DNA from: Selaginella moellendorffii
Taxonomy: Eukaryota > Streptophyta > Lycopodiopsida > Selaginellales > Selaginellaceae
DNA length: 64,000 nt
Direction: 5' to 3'
NCBI RefSeq assembly: GCF_000143415.4
Contig: NW_003314277.1
Location: 2,262,905 to 2,326,904 of the forward strand
A program made the position numbers and the translations under genes. The notes beneath the pieces are model-generated. The model was not told the DNA's origin. It was given only the letters and a program-made list of their open reading frames with translations, and did no database searches. This document shows, one piece after another, positions 43,528 to 54,470 of the stretch; the first letter of the stretch is position 1; every line of letters starts with the position of its first letter.

Positions 43528-44545
43528 ATGGCTTATACCAATGCTCTAATCTTCCTGACTTCTTTCATTGCCTTTGCTGCAAGCATTGCAGTGGCACAAA
43601 CTTCAGCCCCTCCCACTCCACCCCCTGCCTCCCCTCCCGCTCCAGCCACTCCTCCAGGCACTGCACCCCCTCCAGGCACTCCCCCTCCCACTCCAGCAGC
43701 TCCTCCTCCAGGCACTCGACCCCCTCCACCCCTTCCAAAGGCAGGATGCTTCCCAGGTAGGGTTCATGTGAATTCACTTTTTGTCTTACAATTTTCAAGC
43801 TATTATAGGAGATGCAACTGTTCAGATGTATAATGGAGAAATTAAGTTCGTGAGGGAGCTTAATGTCGGAGACAAGGTTGAATACTTTCACATAAATTTA
43901 CAAATCTTGTCCAAGTATAACTTTTCCACAGGTTGCAGTAGGCAAGAATATCTATTCAGATGTGTATGCATTCGGCCACAAGGATGCTGATGTCATCTCC
44001 AAGTTTTTCCAAGTGCATAGCGCTTCAAACATGTTGGAACTCACTGCAGGCCACTTTGTTCCCATTGCTGTCAATGGGAAGCTCGTGTACAAGAGAGCCG
44101 AGGACCTCAAGGTTGGAGATTCCCTGTGGGAATCATCTAAAATCACTGGTAAGGAAAGCAAAAAGCATATATATTGGTGGGATGTTTCTAACAATTCTGC
44201 GCTACTTCTCCAGAAATCTCAAAGGTTGAGAAGCTAGGCCTCTACAACCCACTCACTCTCTCTGGCAGTATCATGGTGAACAATGTTCTAGCATCCACTC
44301 ACAGCGAGTGGTTCTTAGACTCCATCTTTGATGCTGTCGGTGCAACCGAGTACCTGCCATACGCATACCAGGCCGTGCTTGCTCCAGTTCGCGCCATCTA
44401 CAACATCGTGGGCAAGGAAATTTATGCAAAGGGCTATGCTGCCATCGATTCCTTCACCAACATTGCTGAGTTTGGAACGAAGTATGGAGGAAGCGTTGCT
44501 CTCGCCCTTGGAATTGCTGGTCTTGTGCTGGCCTCCAAGGTGTAA
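43528..44545 (+). CDS. Secreted proline-rich protein with Hedgehog-type Hint (Hog) autoprocessing domain
   Basis: Four exons (43528-43756, 43809-43876, 43932-44148, 44214-44545), 281 aa. Residues 1 to about 23 are a signal peptide. Residues 25-72 are a Pro/Ala/Thr linker like plant extensin or arabinogalactan proteins. The Hint domain starts at Gly73-Cys74 in GCFPGDATVQM, the conserved Hedgehog self-cleavage site. It continues with IKFVRELNVGDK, YSDVYAFGHKD (Asp117), ELTAGH (Thr137, His140 of the TxxH motif), GDSLW and GLYNPLTLSGSIMVNNVLAS. About 85 residues follow, including VLAPVRAIYNIV, at the place of the Hedgehog adduct-recognition region, and a hydrophobic end (VALALGIAGLVLA). In animals this domain cleaves itself and attaches cholesterol to the N-terminal part. 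Here the N-terminal product would be a short Pro-rich glycopeptide; whether a lipid is attached is unknown. No intein-type C-terminal Asn is present. Confidence 0.93.
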
Positions 44546-45191
44546 ACAATTTTGGCAAGAATAAAATTTGGAAATACATACAAACGTACAGTGCACAGAC
44601 AATTATTGGGTACCTCTCACACCACCAGTAGACCAAATGTCCACTACACCGCGTTTGTTTTGTTTTGCTAACATAACTAAAACACTAAAGTTGGCATTTT
44701 ATAGACATTGGCCAATTTAAATAAATTTATTATGATATTCTTTGAATTTTAGGCATTTATAATGATTAAGGAAAATATTATCATTTTATTATTATTACGG
44801 GGTTATAGGAGCTGGATAATGGTAATCTGCCCTAGCCTCACTCCACTTAATCAGTCTTCTCTTGAGTTCCAGTCCCGAAATTCCTCCTGAAATTCATAAA
44901 CTTTTAGTGGCACTATCACTTAGTAGTATCAAAAGGATGTTGATTAATCTAGTGGGCCATTTGAAGCTATTAGGTTTAAAATATATGTTTTAATTTACTT
45001 CCACCTCCAGCACATATAGTATATTTAAAAACCAGATTTTTTAAAGAAAACTAAAATTGTTGTGCATCTTATTTAACTAAATATTATTTATTATTACTTA
45101 TCTCCTATTTTAGTGTTATTCCTGTTTTGGTATATATTGTACTTTATATCTATAGTTCCTTCTATTTTTTTAATACTTGATTTAAGTATTG
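44546..45191. other. AT-rich intergenic DNA downstream of the Hog gene
   Basis: 3' UTR of the Hog gene for perhaps 200 bp, then AT-rich DNA. I see no gene. Confidence 0.5.
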
Positions 45192-46450
45192 TGAGTGCAT
45201 GGAATATAGAAATGAAATACAAAAATGTGCATATTAATTAGCCTAAAAACCATAGCTTATATATAGAAGTTAATGGTTCGAATTAAAACCAAATTGACAA
45301 CTACTAAAATCCCACTAAACTAATATTAATATATAGCATTGTAGCCTACATTTGGACTTCACATCCATCATAGCAATACATTTAAACCTCATATCATCCC
45401 CTCCTCTCAGAATGATGGAAGATTGTCAAAGTTTTCTCATGGATGGGTCGAGATCTAAAAAAACATCAAGAGGAGACATTGGTAGATCTATGAGTGATGC
45501 CAATTTTCCTTGATCTCTTTGTATGAAGTGTTTTAGCCACTGCATATATATAATTTCTAGATAATTAACTTGCTAGACATCATGCCAAACCTTATAAACT
45601 TGCATTTCAACTTGCTATAACACTTAATACAGTCCTTTCCACTAAGCAAAGAGCCCTTTAGATAAACCATATATTATAAAATTAGGAAAACAGATTAACA
45701 CTAAGTCATCCACTTTGCATTTTATAGATGGACGATGATGGGAGTTGTAGTGCCGTTATTGTCCCACTTGTATACGGCATAGATGTTTGGTAGACTTTGC
45801 TCAAACAAGTGGAAGAATGCTTGTTAAATACTGATCCCATGACTTAATATCAACAATTCATGGTAATTGCGAAGGTAAACCTAATTCCATTGGTAGTATT
45901 AGATCATGATCATATAAGAGTTTATATAGTGAAACATTAACAGAATTCTACCCCTTTATGACATATGCATAATAAAGAGATGGAAAATAACCATCTTAAT
46001 CCAAATGCTGAAAGTTCATATACTTCATGATCATCTTTTTAAAAGTTCAAAAAAACTATTTTACTAAACCGTTTAATTGTGTTTTTTAATTGTAACTACA
46101 TAGTATCAAGTAATTGCACCAATTGGTGCTTCACAATCAACAGAGGAGGAGGCTACTGCTCTACCATAAAAATGAACAAAAAGGAAAGAGCAATAAAGAA
46201 GAAGGTGAGAAAAGCTATAAGAAAAAGAAGATTTAAATAATACAAGAGTTAAATTTAAACTAAAACCCCAAATCCTAGCACTCCTCAAAGATAATAAAAT
46301 TGCCCTTCATCTCCACCAATGTTAGTGTATAGAATATAGAAATGTGAATATTAATTAACTTAGCTTATATATAAAAGCAAGTGATCTGAATTAAAATCAA
46401 TCTAACTACCAAGATCCCACTACACTAATATGCTGTATACTTGGATCTCA
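45192..46450 (-). mobile_element. Short LTR retrotransposon B, same family as A
   Basis: A repeat at 45192-45361 and a shorter one at about 46319-46450 match each other and the LTRs of element A (GTGCATGGAATATAGAAATG, ATGTGCATATTAATTAGCC). The interior has the same order of blocks (GGAATGATGGAAG-like purine tract, GATGGACGATGATGGGAGTT) but no intact coding frame. Together with element A it brackets the Hog gene. Confidence 0.65.
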
Positions 46451-47560
46451 TAGTATTAGTGTTATAGTTTATATATCATTTTTATTTGTTAATCTATAAT
46501 TTAAAGAGAGTTCTAACCTTTAAAAAATAAACTTTAGAATTCCCAAATTAAATTTAATTTGGTGCCAAAACAAAACAATCAAGCTGCTTCCAACTTTACT
46601 CCTGCAGATCTTATGAAAGTACAATCCACAATCTTACATGATGCTTTCTCATGATTTGTGACACAGACAAGCCACAAAAGAGACTATAAGAGACTATACC
46701 TGTGAAAAAAATTTCAACACCACCTTCATTATACAGTAGACACTTTCATCACATTCACCTTGAGATTTTTGTGTTGTTTCCGTGACACTCAGTGCGTCCT
46801 CTCCTGCAATGCATGAATGAGCCTCAGGATTGTCACAATCCCGTTGGTGAAGTACTTGAACAGTGACTAGACTTTGCTGATGAGTTTCAAGCTACCACCT
46901 TTCCTAGCTTGTGCAGTGCAGGGAAGAAAGACTATATCTCGAGCGAGATCCCTCTTCTTGTTCATGGAAAGGAGAGGATTTTCATTCAAATGAAAGCACC
47001 TAGAGTTTCATGTCATCCTCTCGTCCTCAACTCACAAAAAGAACTTAGAAGTGTCAGTTAAAGAATTTTAAATTTTAAACTGTTTTCACATGTGATTGGT
47101 TTCCTAGCCCCAGGAAAACACCAAATTCCATGGTGAGGATATAGTCTCGTGAAACTTATGCTTGTTGCTTATGCACAAGCTCAAAAAGCTCTCGAGGTCA
47201 TTGCTCTCATGCCATGGACAAGATCACACAGGCTCTAACTTCATGGGGCAGGGCAGCATGAAATCCTTCCAGCCGCTAAAAGAACAAGAACATGAAGATT
47301 ATACAGAAAAGGTAATAGAAGATCTATAGATGAAACAAACAAGCGTAACAAAAATAATTAAATAAGAAGTGGATTGTCTGATTTTGATCAACGTGTTCCA
47401 CAAAAACTGACAACATGAATCTACACAAGCTAAATTCTATGTGACACTGAATCCTAGTGATTGAAAGAAAAACAGTGCATTGCGGCCAAAGCATGAGATT
47501 TTCCAACAATTACTAATATTCTAAGAATATTCTCAAAACAGAAGAATGTAGAGGTTTTAA
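46451..47560. other. Intergenic DNA before the STA1 gene
   Basis: No supported gene. The last 300 bp are AT-rich and probably hold the STA1 promoter. An AG acceptor-like signal (TTCTTGACAG, about 47591-47600) lies just before the chosen ATG, so an upstream leader exon is possible. Confidence 0.5.
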
Positions 47561-47611
47561 ATGCTAGAAAATTTAGGGCACTCTATCTTAGGGTTCTTGA
47601 CAGGGGAAGAA

Positions 47612-50512
47612 ATGCAAGCCCCAGTGCAGCCGAGGAGCGGCCGCTTGGATTTCCTCAACGCCAAGCCGCCGCCCAACTATGTGGCCGGATTGGGGCGCGG
47701 CGCCACCGGATTCACCACTCGATCCGACATCGGCCCCGCCAGGGCAGCGCCGGATCTCCCCGACAGGTCGGCCACCGCCATTGGCGGCGCTCCAGGGCCG
47801 GGCGGCGGCGCCGGGCGCGGCAGAGGCAAGGCGCCACCTCTTGGCGGAGGAGCGGCGGCAGCGGCGGCGGAAGACGACGACGACGATGCCGACGACAAGG
47901 GCTACGATGAGAACCAGAAATTCGATGAATTCGAGGGCAACGATGTGGGGCTCTTCGCGACGGGTGAGTATGACGAGGACGACAAGGAGGCCGACCAGAT
48001 ATGGGAGAGCGTGGACAAGAGGATGGATTCGCGGCGCAAGGACCGGCGGGAGGCGCGGCTCAAGCTGGTGATCGAGCAGTACCGAGCTTCCAATCCCAAG
48101 ATCACGGAGCAGTTCGCGGACGTGAAGAGGACGCTGCTGGATCTTCCGGCGGAGGAGTGGGAAAACATCCCCGAGGTTGGCGACTACTCTTCCAGGAACA
48201 AGAAGAGGCGGTTTGAGAGCTTTGTGCCCGCGCCGGACACGCTGCTGGAAAAGGCTCGGCAGGAGAAGGAGCACGTCACTGCGCTGGATCCTCGCAGCCG
48301 CGCCGCCGCTGGAGTTGGCGGCGCTGCTACTGCCGGCGGCGCGGAGACACCGTGGTCGCAGACGCCGGTGACGGATCTTACCGCGGTCGGGGAGGGGCGG
48401 GGGACTGTTCTGTCGCTCAAGCTGGATCGGCTGTCCGACTCGGTGAGTGGGCTCACGGTGGTGGATCCGAAAGGATACCTCACCGATCTCAAGAGTATGA
48501 AGATCACGAGCGACGCCGAGATCTCCGATATCAAGAAGGCGAGGTTGCTGCTCAAGTCGGTGATCCAGACCAATCCAAAGCATGCTCCCGGGTGGATCGC
48601 GGCCGCGCGGCTGGAAGAGGTGGCGGGGAAGATCGCTGCTGCGAGGAGTTTCATCCAGAAGGGATGCGAGGAGTGTCCCAAGAACGAGGACGTCTGGCTC
48701 GAGGCCTGCCGGCTGGCCAGCGGCGATGCGGCCAAAAAAGTGATCGCCATGGCGGTGAAGTCCATCCCGACGTCCGTGAAGCTGTGGATGGCGGCTGCGC
48801 GGCTCGAGGTGGAAAACGCCGCCAAGAGCCGTGTTCTTCGCAAGGGACTCGAGTTTATACCCGACTCGGTCCGGCTGTGGAAGGCGGTGGTGGAGCTGGC
48901 GAACGAGGACGAAGCGAGGATCTTACTGGCTCGCGCTACCGAGTGCTGCCGTCTCCACGTCGAGCTCTGGCTAGCGCTTGCGCGGCTGGAAACTTACGAC
49001 AAGGCGAGGGTGGTGCTCAACCGAGCTCGCGAGGCGCTGCCAACGGAGCCAACAATCTGGATCGCTGCGGCGAAGCTGGAGGAGGCACAGGGGAACGTTT
49101 CGCGCGTGGAAGGCATCATCGACCGCGCGATACGATCTCTCCAGCGGGTCGGGGTGGTGATCGACCGCGAGTTTTGGATGAAGGAGGCGGAGGCGGCGGA
49201 GAGGGCCGGGTCGGCGGCGACGTGCGTGGCGATCGTGAGGAGCACCATCGGGATCGGTGTGGAGGAGGAGGACAAGAAGCGGACGTGGGTGGCGGACGCG
49301 GACGAGTGCCGGAAGCGGGGCTCGATCGAGACGGCGAGAGCTATCTACGCTCATGCTCTGGCTGCGTTTCCCGGGAAGAAGAGCATCTGGGTGAAGGCGG
49401 CGCAGCTTGAAAAGAGCCACGGAACGAGAGAATCGCTCGACTCGCTGCTGAAGCGAGCGGTGGGGTACTGTCCACAAGCGGAGGTCCTGTGGCTCATGGG
49501 AGCCAAGGAGAAGTGGCTAGCCGGGGACGTGGAGGGCGCTCGGGAGATCCTCACTGCCGCCTACGTCGCGATTCCAAACTCGGAGGAGATATGGCTGGCG
49601 GCGTTCAAGCTCGAGTTTGAGAACCGGGAGCCGGAGAGAGCCAAGATCCTCCTGGCCAAGGCCAGGGACCGCGGATGCTCGGAGAGGGTGTGGATGAAGT
49701 CGGCGATCGTGGAACGAGAGCTGGGAAAGGTGGCGGAGGAGAGGAAGCTGCTCGAGGACGGGCTCAAGCTCTACCCGAGCTTCCACAAGCTGTGGCTGAT
49801 GCTCGGCCAGCTCGAGGAGAGAGTTGGCAACTTTGAGGCGGCGAGGAGCGTGTACGAGAGAGCGCTGGAGAAATGCCCGGCTAGTACTCCGCTGTGGCTC
49901 TCGGCTGCGCAGCTGGAAGAGAAAGTCGGGGGGATCAGCAGGGCAAGAGCGATGCTGACGACGGCGAGGCTCAAGAACAGGGAGAACCCGGAGCTGTGGC
50001 TGGCGGCGATCCGGGCGGAGACGAGGGCCGGGAACTGGAAGGAGGCGGACGCGCTCATGGCGAAGGCGCTCCAGGAGTGCCGGCAGAGCGGGCTGCTGTG
50101 GGCCGCGAATGTGGAGATGGTGCCGCGGGCGCAGAGGAAGACCAAGAGCTTCGACGCGATCAAGAACAGCGAGCAGGATCCATACGTGATCGCGGCGGTG
50201 GGGAAGTTTTTCTGGCAGGACAGGAAGGTGGAGAAGGCGAGGAACTGGATGAACAGGGCGGTGACGTTTGCTCCGGACGTGGGGGATTTCTGGGCGCTGC
50301 TGTACAAGTTTGAGCAGCAGCACGGGAGCGAGGCGCAGCTCCAGGAGGTGGTGGAGAGGTGCAAGGCGGCGGAGCCCAAGCACGGGGAGAGGTGGATCCG
50401 GGTGTCCAAGGCGGTGGAGAATGCGCACCAGACGACGGAGTTTATATTGAAGAAGGTGGTGGCGGGGTTTGGGAAGGACGAGGGGATTGTCATGACGGCT
50501 TGCAGGCCCTAG
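47612..50512 (+). CDS. STA1: Pre-mRNA splicing factor STA1/PRP6 (U5 snRNP, tri-snRNP bridge)
   Basis: Intronless, 966 aa from the ATG at 47612 (MQAPVQPRSGRLDFLNAKPP). An in-frame ATG at 47561 would add 17 residues, but family similarity begins after it. The PRP1-N domain covers about residues 15-190 (NYVAGLGRGATGFTTRSDIG, then a Gly/Ala/Asp-rich loop and FDEFEGNDVGLF). From about residue 270 to the end run 15 or more TPR/HAT-type helical repeats of the form W-x-x-x-A-x-x-E (for example SVKLWMAAARLE, CPASTPLWLSAAQLE). PRP6 joins U5 to U4/U6 in the nuclear tri-snRNP and is essential for splicing. The plant protein I know carries a ubiquitin-like domain before PRP1-N; none is encoded here. GC content is far above that of the flanks. 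Confidence 0.95.
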   Translation: MQAPVQPRSGRLDFLNAKPPPNYVAGLGRGATGFTTRSDIGPARAAPDLPDRSATAIGGAPGPGGGAGRGRGKAPPLGGGAAAAAAEDDDDDADDKGYDENQKFDEFEGNDVGLFATGEYDEDDKEADQIWESVDKRMDSRRKDRREARLKLVIEQYRASNPKITEQFADVKRTLLDLPAEEWENIPEVGDYSSRNKKRRFESFVPAPDTLLEKARQEKEHVTALDPRSRAAAGVGGAATAGGAETPWSQTPVTDLTAVGEGRGTVLSLKLDRLSDSVSGLTVVDPKGYLTDLKSMKITSDAEISDIKKARLLLKSVIQTNPKHAPGWIAAARLEEVAGKIAAARSFIQKGCEECPKNEDVWLEACRLASGDAAKKVIAMAVKSIPTSVKLWMAAARLEVENAAKSRVLRKGLEFIPDSVRLWKAVVELANEDEARILLARATECCRLHVELWLALARLETYDKARVVLNRAREALPTEPTIWIAAAKLEEAQGNVSRVEGIIDRAIRSLQRVGVVIDREFWMKEAEAAERAGSAATCVAIVRSTIGIGVEEEDKKRTWVADADECRKRGSIETARAIYAHALAAFPGKKSIWVKAAQLEKSHGTRESLDSLLKRAVGYCPQAEVLWLMGAKEKWLAGDVEGAREILTAAYVAIPNSEEIWLAAFKLEFENREPERAKILLAKARDRGCSERVWMKSAIVERELGKVAEERKLLEDGLKLYPSFHKLWLMLGQLEERVGNFEAARSVYERALEKCPASTPLWLSAAQLEEKVGGISRARAMLTTARLKNRENPELWLAAIRAETRAGNWKEADALMAKALQECRQSGLLWAANVEMVPRAQRKTKSFDAIKNSEQDPYVIAAVGKFFWQDRKVEKARNWMNRAVTFAPDVGDFWALLYKFEQQHGSEAQLQEVVERCKAAEPKHGERWIRVSKAVENAHQTTEFILKKVVAGFGKDEGIVMTACRP

Positions 50513-50567
50513 GTGTGTTCTTGTAAATTCTTTTTGGTTGTAATTTTATCAAGTACTTTGCCTATTT

Positions 50568-50648
50568 TGTCAGGAATGGGATTCGAACCCATGCCCTTGC
50601 GGACTAGTACCTGAAACTAGCTCCTTAGACCAGCTCGGCCATCCTGAC
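50568..50648 (-). tRNA. tRNA-Leu (anticodon CAG)
   Basis: Reading the minus strand, the 7-base acceptor stem GTCAGGA pairs with TCCTGAC, followed by discriminator A. The D arm is TGGCCGAGCTGGTC, the anticodon stem CTAGT/ACTAG encloses loop TTCAGGT (anticodon CAG, reads CUG), a long variable arm (CCGCAAGGG) is typical of Leu, and the T arm is GGGTTCGAATCCC. There is no intron and no encoded CCA. The length is 81 nt. It lies 55 bp past the STA1 stop on the opposite strand. Confidence 0.95.
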
Positions 50649-51950
50649 TTAGTAGTCATTGATTATTAAACATATTTTAGCAGTAAGAGAAATGACCCCC
50701 AACCCAACACGTTATGCAACTAGATACTCATAAAAACATCTCAAAAGAAGATAAAGCATTCTGCATAATTTATCCAGTGTAGGTTGGTTACAGGAGATTT
50801 GTTATTTCTGTTTCAATACATACAATATGTGATAAACAATTTGATTATTGCATATGGATCAAGAATTATATGTGTATTTACATTTGATTGTAAATTTGAT
50901 AATTTATTATTAAAAGTATTTGTGTTTCTGTCTTTTGGTTTTTGTTTATAATTGTTTTTGTATTTATTAATGTGGATTTTATTGTAGTTTTATATTGCTC
51001 ATATGTTATTCATATTATTGTTAAATATTCATCAAACTCTAAATTTTCTAGATTTACAGTTTTATCTTCTAGTATTGTTTTTATTTTTTTGTAAATTATT
51101 ACATAAGAATTTTTTTCATGTTTTGTAATGACTTTGATAGGGTCTAAGATTTTTATTTGTGGCATTGGAGGGATTGGGTGATATACCTTCCACTAATTTA
51201 GTGAATACTACTAAAGCTCATATTATTAACCATGTAGTTGTACTCATTGCTACATCATTTGTCCAGCTAATATGAGAATATTCAAGATTCACTCAAAGCA
51301 CCATGTTTGAGTTTATAAGACTTGTTGGAAAGATGTGTTTTTGGTTCATTGGCAAAAGAATAGTATTCCATATGCTCATGCAATTGCAACTATCATATTT
51401 CATAGGGAATGAGTGCAATCCTACACTCATCCTTACTACTTACACAAGGCTTATTGTGGGGTATATATAAGTGTTATATATCCCTTTAATTTAAAGGGCT
51501 TTTGCAAGGATAATATTATAGCATACATGGTTTTCACTTTTTACTCTATGATGTTTACCATAGAATAACCATGAAATGGAACTTTAACCCTTGGACACAT
51601 GGGCCAATGGCAGCAAGGTAGAACTTAAATTCAGAGCCTTGGGCCACTGAATGAAGAGATGGAGCTAAATTCCTAAGCATATACTAAGGAGTATAAGAAA
51701 CTAGAGCACAAAACATCTCCCAATCATATAGGTTAAGGAGCAAAGGGATAGGAGTCTGGAGTGATTCCTGAGTGTATAGCTTAAGGAGCGAAGGACATGA
51801 TCATGGAGTGATGTTAGAGTAGTCCTAGAGCATCTAGCATCATAATACTAAGACTAATATGCAAAACAGAGTCAAACAAAGTCTAGTGCTATTTTAGTAT
51901 ACCAATAACCTAATGCAAGGATATAAGTACTACAAAGATAGACACACAAA
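50649..51950. other. AT-rich transposon-like DNA without coding capacity
   Basis: No gene. The part from about 51660 to 51800 (GAGCTAAATTCCTAAGCATA, AAGGAGCAAAGGGATAGGAG) is shared with 60490-60600, so it is a dispersed repeat. Confidence 0.5.
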
Positions 51951-51952
51951 TA

Positions 51953-52158
51953 GGAGCTAGACTATGCCTCAAGTTAACTTATTCATTATCCTTAGTATAC
52001 ATTTGAAACCCCCCATAAATAAGCGCTAGACTATGCCTTAGGTTAGCCATGCCTAACTTATTCACTATCCTTACTATACATTTGAAACCCCCCATAAATG
52101 GGAGCTAGACTGGTTAGCCATGTTTGACTTATTCACTATCCCTATTATACATTTGGAG
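51953..52158 (+). repeat. Tandem repeat, about three units of 60-80 bp
   Basis: Units start near 51953, 52021 and 52099 and share GCTAGACT, CTTATTCACTATCC, TATACATTTGAAACCCCCC and ATAAAT. The third is shorter and lacks the C-run end. It is probably part of the adjacent LTR-element debris. Confidence 0.7.
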
Positions 52159-52369
52159 AACGAGAATGAAAGATATTGGTCATGAAAAGAGGGCTTTCCA
52201 TTATGAATGATGTTATCAAATTGGCATAGCTATCATGAATGTGACTACAGGTATCAAAAATTATATGTTAGTGAGTCCTTTAAGATATTCTTCTTTTACT
52301 ATTACAATAGCAAAAGATTAATATTACTAGTTCCCTTTATCAATCTTTGCCCAAGCTAGTTGAGAAACT

Positions 52370-52535
52370 AGTTACCACATGTCTACTAGCACTAAGGAAA
52401 TAGATTTTAAATTATCATTTAATCAAGTAATTTTGACACAATGATGAGAAATTGTTAGCTTACACTTATTAGTGTTGGGGAATATTGAGCTTAATCCTTC
52501 AATATTTGCTAAATGATATCTTATCATGTCCACTA
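52370..52535 (+). repeat. LTR-like segment, inverted partner at 60655-60835
   Basis: The order of words (CACTAAGGAAATAGATTTTA, TGACACAATGATGAGAAA, AGTGTTGGGG, ATTGAGCTTAATCC) is found as reverse complement at 60655-60835 with about 75% identity. The two copies flank the gypsy cluster in opposite orientation, so they belong to different insertions or mark an inversion. Confidence 0.6.
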
Positions 52536-53469
52536 AGACTCCCTCACTATCATACCCCATGTGTTAGTTTTGTTTGATCCTATTATTATTTATGGAAAAT
52601 GTCTAAATTTGCTGATGAGGCATATTTATAGAATGTAGAGATTGTTCTAAACATAATAATGTTATCCTTGCTGTTAAGGGAAAAAAGAAAACTCTAAATT
52701 TCATTTCTCCATGGTAAGACTTTAAATGATTTTCTCCATGAGTTATGCCTTGTACTCTACTGGGTGTTCTCTAGGATCCATTGGTTAATCACTAAGTATT
52801 GTCCACTCATGAAATCTTTGCCATACGCTTCTTTAGAGGGATTTTGTGGAATATTGTAAAATTAGAAGATAAACCTTAGACTAGAATCACTCCATCCATA
52901 CTCTAATGCCTCATATTTTATGTTTTATTGTTGATATCATAGAATATTAGTGTATTGAAGGTGGTAGATTTAAATGACCATTGTTGAATGCATATGTTGT
53001 ACAAGAAAAAAAATTTAAATGGTGGCAGAAATTTTTGTAAGGTTGGAGGGTATACTTAAATGTAGAAGGTATATAACAAATCATTTTATAAAGGTGGTGG
53101 AAAATAAGTTTTAGATAGAGTAAAATGGATGGATAATAGGACAAATATAAGATATAAAAATAAGAGAGTAGTTGTGAAAGGATTTGGTTTAACTTCAAAT
53201 ATCAGGTCATAGAGAAAAGGTGGTTATAGAATAGTAAAGTGGTAAGGGTAGAGGTATAGAGGAATGGTTTTGTATATACATATCTTGTACATATATATAC
53301 CTCAACTTTGAGTATGGCATTTTTTGTTGAAAATTTTTCTTGTCACATAATCCCATCCAAACAAGCCCTTTGGTTATAAGCCATGCAAGTTGTTTACAAC
53401 CCAATGGTAGTGTTGTTTTATAGTTGAACATGGAACATTTTCAGTCTATATCCATTTAATTGGGTGTCA

Positions 53470-54470
53470 TATTGTTCTCTATCAAAATCTGCTAGCAAGT
53501 ATAATCCATTATTGTGATCTGATATGGGCCACCCTATCGCGGAAGAAACTTTTTTGTGAATGTTTTATCAATCCTGCTATCATACTTCATAACTAAATCA
53601 CTAACTTGAAAAGCCTTTACACATTTCTTATCAAATTTGTGCTTTTGTTGCTACTAAACTGCTTCCATATGTTGACAAGCTTGACATTGATTCTTATCCA
53701 TCCCCTTAAGTTGAATGAGCTTTAATTGCAAGTCCTCATTATCAATGCTTCAACATTAGTTGTAAAATTAGGATCTCCAACTCAATTAGAAATATAACTT
53801 CTATCCCATAAACTAGCTAGAAAAGAGTGAAGTTGTTGTTACCTTATGTGTAGTTTTATAAATTTATAATACTGTCATCAGTCATTTGTCCCAATTTTTC
53901 TTCTTCTCAATAGTTAGTTTTCCTAGAATGTTGCACAATACATTATTTATTCCCTCCACCAACTTGTTAGCTTGTGGATAGTATGATATTGACTGTCAAT
54001 ATTTTATTGATAGCTTTTTCATTAGTGTTTTAACCACCTCATTGCAAATTGGTCAGTGACAATCTCTAACAAGCAACCAAACCTTGTGCATATAATTTGG
54101 ACAAGAAAATTTACCAAAAAACTTCTTTTGTGTTAGTTTTAGTTGTTACTACTTCAGCCCACTCAGTAAGGTAGTCTATTGCCACCAAAATAAATATTTT
54201 TTAACTTAATGCCATCAGAACTGATCCTATAAAATCTATCCTCCATTTCTCAAATGGTTATGTCGACAAAATTGGATGAAGACTTCATGGTTGAAGGATT
54301 CTTCTTTCAAAAGCTTGACAAATGTGATATGACTTGCACCATTCCTTCACATCCTAGAATATTGTTGGTCAGAAAATATCCTACATTCACAATCTTCTTG
54401 GCCATATAATTATGGAAGAATTGTCCAATGTTGTTTCATCTAATTCAATAAAGTTGATCACTTGTTAGTG
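53470..54470 (-). mobile_element. Ty3/gypsy integrase fragment
   Basis: In minus-strand conceptual translation, ISYYPQANKLVEGINN (integrase core end) and, lower down, FQVSDLVMKYDSRIDK and KKFLPR (integrase C-terminal part) are recognisable, broken by several stops. It appears to be a separate, older copy from the chromodomain element next to it. Confidence 0.6.

Noticed and set aside
43809-44545. Hint domain as an intein
   Set aside because: No C-terminal His-Asn and no conserved host protein split by it; the GCFPG start and the long tail fit Hog.
47588-48583. Long minus-strand frame (331 codons) and other frames to 50493
   Set aside because: They are antisense shadows of the GC-rich STA1 gene.
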